Assembly (NCBI RefSeq): GCF_008868005.1
Contig: NZ_WAAO01000001.1
Span: forward strand, 744,001-808,000
Direction of reading: 5' to 3'
DNA length: 64,000 bases
Origin: Microbacterium algeriense
Lineage (GTDB): Bacteria; Actinomycetota; Actinomycetes; Actinomycetales; Microbacteriaceae
The translations under genes were made by a program, and so were the position numbers. Below, in pieces: positions 44,118 to 51,892 of the stretch. The stretch's first letter is position 1; each line of letters opens with the position of its first letter. The notes under the pieces were generated by a model. That model made no database searches. It was not told where the DNA came from and worked only from the letters and a program-made list of their open reading frames with translations.

Positions 44118-45172
44118 CGAACGGACGAGCCCCGATCATGCCCGGGATCCTTCCCACGTCGATCGTCGGCAGCCTGCCCAAGCCCTCCTGGCTGGCCGAG
44201 CCCGAGAAGCTCTGGTCTCCGTGGAAGCTGGAGGGCGATGCCCTGGTGGAGGGCGTGCAGGACGCGCTCCGCATCACCGTGCACGAGCAGCGTCAGGCGG
44301 GCATCGACATCATCAGCGACGGGGAGCAGTCGCGCCAGCACTTCGTCACGACGTTCATCGAGCACCTCTCCGGCGTCGACTTCGACCAGCGGGAGACCGT
44401 GCGCATCCGCGACCGGTACGACGCCAGCGTGCCGACCGTGGTCGGTGCCGTGAGCCGCGAGAAGCCCGTGTTCGTCGAGGACGCGAAGTTCCTCCGCCAG
44501 CAGACCGACCAGCCCATCAAGTGGGCACTCCCCGGTCCGATGACGATGATCGACACGCTCTACGACCGTCACTACAAGAGCCGCGAGAAGCTGGCCTGGG
44601 AGTTCGCGACCATCCTGAATCAGGAGGCGAAGGAACTCGAGGCGGCCGGCGTGGACATCATCCAGTTCGACGAGCCGGCCTTCAACGTCTTCTTCGACGA
44701 CGTGCAGGACTGGGGCGTGGCCGTGCTCGAACGCGCAGCCGAGGGGCTGCGCGCGGAGACCGTCGTGCACATCTGCTACGGGTACGGGATCAAGGCGAAC
44801 ACCGACTGGAAGGCGACCCTCGGCTCGGAGTGGCGGCAGTACGAGAAGTCGTTCCCGCTTCTGCAGCAGTCGAGCATCGACACCGTCTCGCTGGAGAGTC
44901 ACCACTCGCACGTTCCTCTCGATCTCATCGAGCTCATCCGGGGCAAGAAGGTCATGCTCGGCGCCATCGATGTCGCCAGCCAGACCATCGAGACTCCGGA
45001 AGAGGTCGCCGACACGCTCCGCAACGCCCTCCGCTTCGTCGACGCGGACAAGCTCGTGCCGAGCACGAACTGCGGATTGGCGCCGTTGTCGCGTGACGTC
45101 GCCCGCGGCAAGCTGCGGGCGCTCAGCGCGGGCGCCGCTCTCCTTCGCGAGGAGCTCGCCTCCGCGCCCTGA
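44114..45172 (+). CDS. mesD: MesD, core-MetE methionine synthase
   Basis: 352 residues, corresponding to the C-terminal catalytic barrel of MetE only. Start region ILPTSIVGSLPKPSWLAEPE; homocysteine/zinc site suggested by His-Cys in VVHICYGYGIKAN, Asp-Glu in QFDEPAFNVFFDD and Cys in PSTNCGLAPLSRDVA. Translationally coupled to mesX. Together the pair should make methionine from homocysteine with an unidentified methyl donor. Confidence 0.9.
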   Translation: MTNGRAPIMPGILPTSIVGSLPKPSWLAEPEKLWSPWKLEGDALVEGVQDALRITVHEQRQAGIDIISDGEQSRQHFVTTFIEHLSGVDFDQRETVRIRDRYDASVPTVVGAVSREKPVFVEDAKFLRQQTDQPIKWALPGPMTMIDTLYDRHYKSREKLAWEFATILNQEAKELEAAGVDIIQFDEPAFNVFFDDVQDWGVAVLERAAEGLRAETVVHICYGYGIKANTDWKATLGSEWRQYEKSFPLLQQSSIDTVSLESHHSHVPLDLIELIRGKKVMLGAIDVASQTIETPEEVADTLRNALRFVDADKLVPSTNCGLAPLSRDVARGKLRALSAGAALLREELASAP

Positions 45173-45274
45173 GGGGCCTCGGCTTCCGCGCAGCGGTCCG
45201 AGGAGGTGGCGAGCAGGAACGCCCTCACGTCAGAGGCTTTTCCGTCGGCGCGTGTCCGGCGGTATGGTCGCGGG

Positions 45275-45925
45275 ATGGATCTGCAGAGCATCTGGCCGCT
45301 GTTCGGCCTCTCGATCGAGACTCCCCGCCTGCGCCTGCGTCCCGTGCGCGACGAAGACCTCCCCGGCCTGGTCGATGCGGCCCTGGGTGGGGTGCACGAG
45401 CCGGAGCGCACGCCGTTCGGGTTCCCGTGGACGGATGCACCGGAAGACGAGCTGCCGAGCAACATGGCGCGGTTCCATTGGAGTCTCCGCAACCGCGTCG
45501 CCCCGCACGACTGGACGGTGGCCTTCGCCGTGCACGAGGGGGAGCGGATCATCGGGGCGCAGGATCTCGCGGCGTACGGATTCTCGGATCGCCGCACCGT
45601 GAACACCGGATCCTGGCTCACCCGCTCCGCCCAAGGACAGGGGTTCGGGACGGAGATGCGGGCCGGCCTGCTCTCGTTCGCGTTCGACACCCTCGGGGCC
45701 GAATGGGCCGAGTCCAGCGCGGCGTCGTGGAATGAAGCGTCGCTCCGCGTCTCCTCGAAGCTCGGGTACCGTCCCAACGGTGTGACGCGCGTCTCGCCAC
45801 GGGCCGGGGAACCCGTCGACGAGCAGCGGGTGCGGTTGCGCAGGGCGGACTTCGTCCGTCCGGACTGGGCGATCACCGTGCGTGGCCAGGGCCCCGCTCT
45901 GCGGCAGCTCGGCATCACGGCGTGA
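45275..45925 (+). CDS. GNAT acetyltransferase (RimJ/RimL type)
   Basis: 216 residues starting MDLQSIWPLFGLSIETPRL. GNAT motifs: LRLRPVRDEDLPGL, WTVAFAVHEGERIIGAQDL, the acetyl-CoA loop RSAQGQGFGTEMRAG and WNEASLRVSSKLGYRPNG. Substrate unknown. ATG 45275 is preferred because the family begins at this strand; an upstream in-frame ATG at 45206 lacks support. Confidence 0.87.
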   Translation: MDLQSIWPLFGLSIETPRLRLRPVRDEDLPGLVDAALGGVHEPERTPFGFPWTDAPEDELPSNMARFHWSLRNRVAPHDWTVAFAVHEGERIIGAQDLAAYGFSDRRTVNTGSWLTRSAQGQGFGTEMRAGLLSFAFDTLGAEWAESSAASWNEASLRVSSKLGYRPNGVTRVSPRAGEPVDEQRVRLRRADFVRPDWAITVRGQGPALRQLGITA

Positions 45926-46029
45926 CGCGACGACGCGCGGTGTGAGCCGGAGGCCAGGCAGCAGGTCGGGCTCGGAGCCCCGTTGATGGCGATCGGTCAG
46001 AGCACGGGACGCTCGGTAGTCTGGCGCGC

Positions 46030-46650
46030 ATGACGGATTCCGCAGACATCCCCACATCGCGCCCGATGGATGCGTGGCTCGACGCCCTCAGCGAGCCCAC
46101 CGGCTCGCCGGGAGGGGGCGCGGCGTCGGGGGTCATGCTCGGAATCGCGGCATCGTTGATGCGGATGGTCGCCGGTTACACCCCGGACGAGCCCGCCGTG
46201 GCCGGGAGCGCCGGCCGTCTCGCGCGTGTTCGCACCGATCTCCTGGAGGCGGTCGAAGCGGATGGCGTGGTGTCGGCGCGCTTCGGAGCCGCGCTGGCGC
46301 TCGACGCCGACGACCCGGAGCGGGACGAACGGGTCGCACAGGCCGCCCTCGACGCCGCCGCTTCCGTGGCGGAGCTCGGCTCCCTCGGCATCACTCTCGT
46401 CTCGGACGCAGACGCGCTCGCCGCGGACGGAAACCCCAACCTCGCGGTGGACCTCGCTGTCGCGATGGAGGCTCTGGTCGCGGGGCTGTCGGGTGCGTCC
46501 GTGAATCTCCGCGCGAATCTGAAGACGGCGCGCGCCCACGGTGCATCCTCTTCCCTGCTCGGCAGCCGGGAGGAGGACGTCGCGCGTTTGGCCGAAGCGC
46601 GGACCCGGATCGGGCGGATCTCCGCCGCGCTGTCCGCCCGCCTGGAGTGA
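46030..46650 (+). CDS. cyclodeaminase/cyclohydrolase family protein
   Basis: 206 residues, an all-helical single domain like the C-terminal half of formiminotransferase-cyclodeaminase. The diagnostic glycine-rich start is SEPTGSPGGGAASGVMLGIA. Known members release ammonia from 5-formiminotetrahydrofolate. The N-terminal formiminotransferase is not encoded nearby, so the reaction is inferred by family only. Confidence 0.82.
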   Translation: MTDSADIPTSRPMDAWLDALSEPTGSPGGGAASGVMLGIAASLMRMVAGYTPDEPAVAGSAGRLARVRTDLLEAVEADGVVSARFGAALALDADDPERDERVAQAALDAAASVAELGSLGITLVSDADALAADGNPNLAVDLAVAMEALVAGLSGASVNLRANLKTARAHGASSSLLGSREEDVARLAEARTRIGRISAALSARLE

Positions 46651-46700
46651 CGACGCGTCCACCCACGGTCGCGGATTCCCGACTCCGTTAGGCTCGCGTC

Positions 46701-47141
46701 ATGGCACAGCCGCAGTCCCCCGGCCGGGGCGCCGACCCGAAGGCAGGCCACGACGCGGCGAGACGGCGGCGGACGGTGTGGACCGTGATCGTGACGCTGC
46801 TCGTGCTGCTCGTGCTGTTCTACGGCGCCCGCGTGGCATGGCTGTCCATGATGGCCACAGAGGGCGACGTGCCTCCCGCGTCGGCCGTTCCGCTCCCTCC
46901 CGGGGCGGAGATCCTGGGCGACAGCGTGGGCTGCGGCAGCGGAGGCTGCTCCGTCACGTTCACAGTGCGCCCCCCAGCCGGGCAGTCTCCGCACGCTCTC
47001 GCCGAGGAGATGGGGGCGACGCCGCAGCTCGCCGTCCCGGGGAACTTCTTCGATCCGCGAACCGTCTGGGTGTCGGCGCGGCCTGCCGGCCCCGTCCTCA
47101 ACCTCGTCGTGGACTACTGGTCGACGGAGTGGGTTCCCTGA
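46701..47141 (+). CDS. single-pass membrane protein, unknown
   Basis: 146 residues. Basic N-terminus, one helix at about 25-48 (VWTVIVTLLVLLVLFYGARV) and an outside domain with a Cys pair (GCGSGGCSVTF). N-in/C-out topology. No family recognised. Codon use fits the chromosome. Confidence 0.65.
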   Translation: MAQPQSPGRGADPKAGHDAARRRRTVWTVIVTLLVLLVLFYGARVAWLSMMATEGDVPPASAVPLPPGAEILGDSVGCGSGGCSVTFTVRPPAGQSPHALAEEMGATPQLAVPGNFFDPRTVWVSARPAGPVLNLVVDYWSTEWVP

Positions 47142-47199
47142 GCCCTTCGAGCGAGCGCGTCATCGAGCAGTCCGGCGGCAGCGCTCCCTGACGATCCGG

Positions 47200-47356
47200 G
47201 GGCATCCGCGCGGGTGGGGTCGCTGCTCCATCCGCTGTCCAGGGCCGGCCACAGATCGAAGCTGGCGTCACCGATGAGCGGCTCCGGGTCGATCGCCAAC
47301 CACGGTTCGCGCTCCGCAGCCAGCGGGGCGTCGGGTCCACGATGCCAGTCCATCAC
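47200..47356 (-). pseudogene. remnant of an aminoglycoside phosphotransferase-like kinase
   Basis: The minus strand reads AAEREPWLAIDPEPLIGDAS followed by FDLWPALDSGW, the strongly conserved end of the streptomycin/hydroxyurea-type phosphotransferase core (the metal-binding IDP...GD motif). The HGDLHPGN catalytic loop just upstream is degenerate (DWHRGPDAP) and the N-terminal three-quarters are absent. An open frame reaches 47114 but the gene is non-functional. Confidence 0.55.
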
Positions 47357-47387
47357 AGCGAGGCGAGTCCCGTGGCCGCCGCCTGGG

Positions 47388-47834
47388 CTACCCCTGCGCG
47401 GCGTTCCGCTCGTCGTCGGAGTTCGGGGTCCAGCCGTACCAGCCGCCCGAGGCGGGGATCACGCTCCAGTCGCCGCAGACGAAGACCGTCTTCGCGTCGT
47501 ACGCCGACGGAGCGTCGTCGAGTGTCCACGACGGCGCAGACGTTCGGGAGGTCTCCACACACTCGGCCGGGAGCGACGCAGACGCGCTCCGCAGCAGGAT
47601 GACGGCATCGGCGGCGTCCTTGATCGTCGATGTCCTGACCGTGATGGCGGTGGCGTCGTCGGGCACCCAGTCCGCCTTCACCGGTGCCTCCGCACGGAAG
47701 GCGGCGCTGTCGTCGAACGTCTGGGTGGACTGCTTGTGCACGAGCCCGTCGACGGCAGCGCATCCGCCGAGCGTCAGAGCGCCGCCGAGGAGAAGGAGGG
47801 CGGTGGCGGGGAGGAGCAGGCTTCGTCGTGTCAT
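47388..47834 (-). CDS. lipoprotein, unknown function
   Basis: 148 residues with signal peptide and lipobox LTLGGC (Cys25). The mature domain is short, with two Cys (PAECVETS, VFVCGDWS) and a Trp/Gly-rich end (GGWYGWTPNSDDE). No family recognised. It is the only gene between the kinase remnant and the esterase. Confidence 0.72.
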   Translation of the reverse strand: MTRRSLLLPATALLLLGGALTLGGCAAVDGLVHKQSTQTFDDSAAFRAEAPVKADWVPDDATAITVRTSTIKDAADAVILLRSASASLPAECVETSRTSAPSWTLDDAPSAYDAKTVFVCGDWSVIPASGGWYGWTPNSDDERNAAQG

Positions 47835-47918
47835 GTTTCCAGCCTCATCGACGTTGCGGGCCGACGCGTCAGCCTGGGGAGGTATCCCTGCTCCGTCGCG
47901 GGAGGGATCTCGTCCGCA

Positions 47919-48959
47919 TCAGCGCCACGCGTCGGCGACGCCCTCGCGCATCTCGGCCCCGGTGACGTCGCGGAGGAACGCGACCTGGGCGACCATGGCC
48001 TGCTTCGCCTGCGGGGTGTCGAGCGCCAGCTGGTACTCGTGGCCGACCGTGTCGGGTGTCGTGGCGGGGTCGAAGAACAGCTCCGTGATGTCGACGCCGG
48101 CCCCGTCCAGCGCCTGCGCCCACTCCTGGTTCTGCTTCAGGAGCGGGTCGGCCGGGCCGGTGGAGACCAGGGTCGGCGGATACTCCGCGTCCACGTACTT
48201 CGGGAGGGCCGTGTAACGGAACTCCTCCGCGTCGAGGAAGGACTTCGTCCCGGAGTACGACCACATCACGGTGCGCATGAAGAATCCGAACGTGTCGTTG
48301 TCGTAGTCGACGGTGGTGGGGTCATAGGGGCCGCTGAACAGGACGACGCCGCGGAGCTGGTCCGGCGCGACGGATGTCGGGAGCCCCGCGGCCTCCGCGT
48401 AGTCGGGCTGCGCGATCGCCATCGCCGACTGCGCCGCGATGTGGGCCCCAGCGGAGTCGCCGGCGAGGACGAGACGTTCCGGATCCACTCCGAGCTTCTC
48501 GGCGTGCGCGACGACGTAGTCGATCGCACGATCCACCTGGCGGATCGGCGTCGGGTAGACGGCTTCGGGGGCATGGGTGTACTCCACGTTCACGACGGTG
48601 AAGCCGTGCGAGGCGAGAACCTGGAGGTAGTTCCGCAGCGGTTCCTTCTGTCCGGCGATGAAGGCGCCGCCGTGCACCCAGAAGATGGTCGGCAGCGGAG
48701 CATCGGCGTCGGCGGGGCGGAACACGTCGAGCCGGCCCTCGGCCGAGGACTCGTCGTAGACGAGGTCGAGGTCGGCATGGATGTCGTCGGGGACGTACTC
48801 GGCCGCGGTCTCGGCATTGTGCAGGCCGGCGGGGTCGGGAGCGGAGCGGATGATCCAGACGCCGGGCCAGGGGCTGACGTTCCAGAAGATCGCCCCGGCG
48901 ACCGCGAGCGCGGCGATGACGCCGACGATCCACAGGACGACGCGAACCCACCGCTTCAT
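47919..48959 (-). CDS. membrane-anchored alpha/beta hydrolase (HSL/esterase type)
   Basis: 346 residues. One N-terminal helix (about 5-27) anchors the enzyme facing outside. Oxyanion motif IFWVHGGAFIAGQ, nucleophile elbow LVLAGDSAGAHIA (GDSAG), acid in STGPADPLLKQ and His in DTVGHEYQLAL. Carboxylesterase activity expected; substrate unknown. Confidence 0.9.
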   Translation of the reverse strand: MKRWVRVVLWIVGVIAALAVAGAIFWNVSPWPGVWIIRSAPDPAGLHNAETAAEYVPDDIHADLDLVYDESSAEGRLDVFRPADADAPLPTIFWVHGGAFIAGQKEPLRNYLQVLASHGFTVVNVEYTHAPEAVYPTPIRQVDRAIDYVVAHAEKLGVDPERLVLAGDSAGAHIAAQSAMAIAQPDYAEAAGLPTSVAPDQLRGVVLFSGPYDPTTVDYDNDTFGFFMRTVMWSYSGTKSFLDAEEFRYTALPKYVDAEYPPTLVSTGPADPLLKQNQEWAQALDGAGVDITELFFDPATTPDTVGHEYQLALDTPQAKQAMVAQVAFLRDVTGAEMREGVADAWR

Positions 48960-49071
48960 TCCGCCCGACCCCTCAGGTTCTGATGCCGCACAGACCGGAC
49001 GGGCTGCGCGCGTTCGAACCTATCGCGCCTCTGCCTCGGGCGCTGTCGCCGGGCGACCCTATGCTGACGAC

Positions 49072-50082
49072 ATGAGCGAAGACGCTGGCCGCGCAGTGAT
49101 CGCGGATCTCTCTCGCATCCCCAATCCCGATGCGATCGACCGCACCGCCTTCGTCGAGCTCGGGGGCGTCGAGCAGTTCGTGTCGATCCGTGGCCGAAGC
49201 GCGGCGAACCCGGTCCTCATCGTGTGCCACGGCGGCCCGGCGCTGCCCTCGCTGCCGTCATCGTGGATCTGGCAGCGCGCGGTCGAGGACTACTTCACCG
49301 TGGTCAACTACGACCAGCGGGCCAGCGGCAAGTCGGCCGGGAGTGTGACCGAGGGGATGGATCTGCGCGTCGACCGATACGTCGATGATCTCGAGGAGCT
49401 GATCGCCTGGGTCCAGGATGAGCTCGGCGTGCGGAAGGTCGGCGTCCTCGGCCACAGCTGGGGGACGATCCTCGGCCTCACCCTCGCCGAGCGGAGGCCC
49501 GACCTGCTGTGGGCGTACATCGGGGTCGGCCAGGTCATCTCCGGACCCGAGAACGAAGCGGAGAGCTTCGGGTTCGCGATGCGGAGCGCGATCGCGGACC
49601 AGAACCGGCAGGCCATCGCGGAGCTGCAAGGCCTCGGCGACTACCCCGGAACCGAACCGCTGACCATGGACCGGATCGTGACGTGCCGGAGATGGGCGCA
49701 ATACTACGGCGGTCTCTCCGCGTACCGATCGGATTTCGCGTATTTCACCGAATCGCAGGAGCTGTCTCCGTACTACACGGACTCCGACCTGAGTCTGATC
49801 GGCGTGGGACAGCGGGCGACCATGCCCCAGGTGCTGCCCGCCCTGCTCGGCTTCGACGCACGGGATCGGACCGCGTTCGAGGTGCCGATGCTCCAGTTCC
49901 TCGGACGCCACGACTGGACGACGCCCACGGGTCCCGTCGCGCGCTGGCTCGAGCACGTGACGGCACCGGCCACGCATGTCGTCTGGTTCGAGAACTCCGC
50001 GCACCTGTGCATGTTCGAGGAGCCGGGGAAGTTCGTCGTGAGTCTGGTGACGCACGCTCTTCCCCATGCCGCGGCCGAGTAG
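49072..50082 (+). CDS. alpha/beta hydrolase, prolyl aminopeptidase-like
   Basis: 336 residues, soluble. VLIVCHGGPALPSLPSSWIW (HGGP motif), then NYDQRASGKSAG and the nucleophile elbow VGVLGHSWGTILGL (GHSWGT), with acid in FLGRHDWTTPTG and catalytic His in FENSAHLCMFEEP. This set is typical of the proline iminopeptidase (S33) family. Start ATG 49072. Confidence 0.9.
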   Translation: MSEDAGRAVIADLSRIPNPDAIDRTAFVELGGVEQFVSIRGRSAANPVLIVCHGGPALPSLPSSWIWQRAVEDYFTVVNYDQRASGKSAGSVTEGMDLRVDRYVDDLEELIAWVQDELGVRKVGVLGHSWGTILGLTLAERRPDLLWAYIGVGQVISGPENEAESFGFAMRSAIADQNRQAIAELQGLGDYPGTEPLTMDRIVTCRRWAQYYGGLSAYRSDFAYFTESQELSPYYTDSDLSLIGVGQRATMPQVLPALLGFDARDRTAFEVPMLQFLGRHDWTTPTGPVARWLEHVTAPATHVVWFENSAHLCMFEEPGKFVVSLVTHALPHAAAE

Positions 50083-50097
50083 GACGGCGCTGTTCCG

Positions 50098-51798
50098 TCA
50101 GCGCTCTTCGAGCAGCCGATCGCGCACCTGACGGCGCAGCACCTTTCCGATGAGCGAGCGGGGGAGCTCATCGACGGCGGTGATGCGCCGGGGCACCTTG
50201 TACGGGGTGAGGCGGGTGCGGCAGAAGTCGCGCAGGGCGTCCACGTCGAGGACGGTGCCCTCACGGAGGACGACGGCGGCGGCGACATCCTCCCCGCCGT
50301 GCGGACGCGGGAGTCCCACCACAGCCGCCGCGGCGACGTCAGGGTGCGCTTCGAGCACGCCCTCCACCTCGCTCGGCGACACGTTGAACCCGCCCGTGAT
50401 GATGAGCTCCTTCAGGCGATCGACGATGGTCACGAATCCATCGTCCGAGACCTCGACGATGTCGCCCGTCCGGAGCCAGCCGTCGGGCAGCAGGGCATCG
50501 GCTGTGTCGCCGGCGCGCCCCCAGTACCCCTGGAACACCTGCGGTCCTCGGATGAGGAGCTCCCCGCTCTCCCCGGCCGGCCGGTCGACGGTGGGATCCG
50601 CCGGGTCCACGACGCGGATCTCCGTGCTCGGGAAGGGGACGCCGACGGTGCCTGGGCGACGGGTGCGCCCCATCGGATTGCCGAGCGCGACCGGAGAGCT
50701 CTCGGTCATGCCGTACCCCTCGACGAGGATTCCGCCGGTGGCCTCCTCCCAGCGCTCGACGGTCGCGACCGGCAGGCTCATGGCACCCGAGATCGCGAAC
50801 CGCACGGTCGAGAGATCGATGGTGCCGCGTCCCGCGGCCCGGGCCAGGGCGTCGTAGATCGGCGGCACCGCCGGGAGGAATGTGGGCGGGGCGGAGCGCA
50901 CGGCCGCCGTCACCAGATCCAGATCGAACGTCGGGAAGAGGACGAGGCGGGCGCCGATGCTCATCGCGAAGGTGAGGCACAGCGTCATCCCGTAGGCGTG
51001 GAAGAGCGGGAGGACCCCGTAGAACGTCTCCTCGCCGTCGACGAGGCCCGGGACCCACGCCCGACCCTGCATGGCGTTGGCGCGGAGGTTCGCGTGGGTG
51101 AGGATCGCCCCCTTCGGCACGCCCGTGGTGCCGCTCGTGTACTGCAGCAGGGCGGTGTCGCCCAGCGCGGGACCCGGTACGCGCCGGGAGAGCCGCCGGT
51201 GGTCGACGAGCTTCTTCCAGGGGAGGAGATGCCGCGCCTCAGGCCTCGCCGTCAGCTTCGCTCGGGCCGACCGCGCCTGGGGGAGCGGAAGGCGGAGCGC
51301 CAGCCGCTTCGACAACGGCATCGCCTCGGTGAGGTCGACGCTGACGATGTGCTCGACGCGGAGGTCGCTCGGGAAGCCGGCGATCATGTCGGCGGCCTTG
51401 TCCCACACGATCGCGACCCTCGCGCCGTGGTCTTCGAACTGGTGCCGGAGCTCGCGCGGTGTGTAGAGCGGGTTGTGCTCCACCACGATGGCCCCGAGGC
51501 GCAGCGTCGCATAGAAGGCGATGACGTGCTGCGGGCAGTTCGGCAGCACGAGCGCGACACGATCACCGTGGACGACGCCGAGTCGGCGCAGACCCTCCGC
51601 CGCACGCTCGATCTGCTCCCCGAGCTCGCGATAGGTGGTGACGGCTCCGAAGAAATCGAGTGCCGGGCGCCGGGCGAAGGCCTTCACGCTGGCGGCCATC
51701 ATCTCCGGGAGCGTCTGCGTCGGTCGATCGATCTCCGCAGGAACGCCGTCCGCGTAGGAGTCGAGCCAGGGTCGCGAGTCGAGAGGATGGGCCGTCAT
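50098..51798 (-). CDS. long-chain fatty-acid-CoA ligase
   Basis: 566 residues, an ANL-superfamily enzyme that activates fatty acids with ATP and CoA. Motifs: AMP-binding YTSGTTGVPKGAILTH (about residue 217), VEGYGMTESSPVALGNP, GWLRTGDIVEV and the C-terminal Lys in PRSLIGKVLRRQV. Start ATG 51798 (MTAHPLDSRPWLDSY). Convergent with the aminopeptidase-like gene, only 15 bases between the stops. Confidence 0.94.
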   Translation of the reverse strand: MTAHPLDSRPWLDSYADGVPAEIDRPTQTLPEMMAASVKAFARRPALDFFGAVTTYRELGEQIERAAEGLRRLGVVHGDRVALVLPNCPQHVIAFYATLRLGAIVVEHNPLYTPRELRHQFEDHGARVAIVWDKAADMIAGFPSDLRVEHIVSVDLTEAMPLSKRLALRLPLPQARSARAKLTARPEARHLLPWKKLVDHRRLSRRVPGPALGDTALLQYTSGTTGVPKGAILTHANLRANAMQGRAWVPGLVDGEETFYGVLPLFHAYGMTLCLTFAMSIGARLVLFPTFDLDLVTAAVRSAPPTFLPAVPPIYDALARAAGRGTIDLSTVRFAISGAMSLPVATVERWEEATGGILVEGYGMTESSPVALGNPMGRTRRPGTVGVPFPSTEIRVVDPADPTVDRPAGESGELLIRGPQVFQGYWGRAGDTADALLPDGWLRTGDIVEVSDDGFVTIVDRLKELIITGGFNVSPSEVEGVLEAHPDVAAAAVVGLPRPHGGEDVAAAVVLREGTVLDVDALRDFCRTRLTPYKVPRRITAVDELPRSLIGKVLRRQVRDRLLEER

Positions 51799-51892
51799 GG
51801 TCCCATCCTGCCTGCTCCGACCTATCTGCACACCGAGACCGGACTGTGGGTAGCATGGGCCGCAACGCCCATCCACGGCGAAGCGGAGAGTC

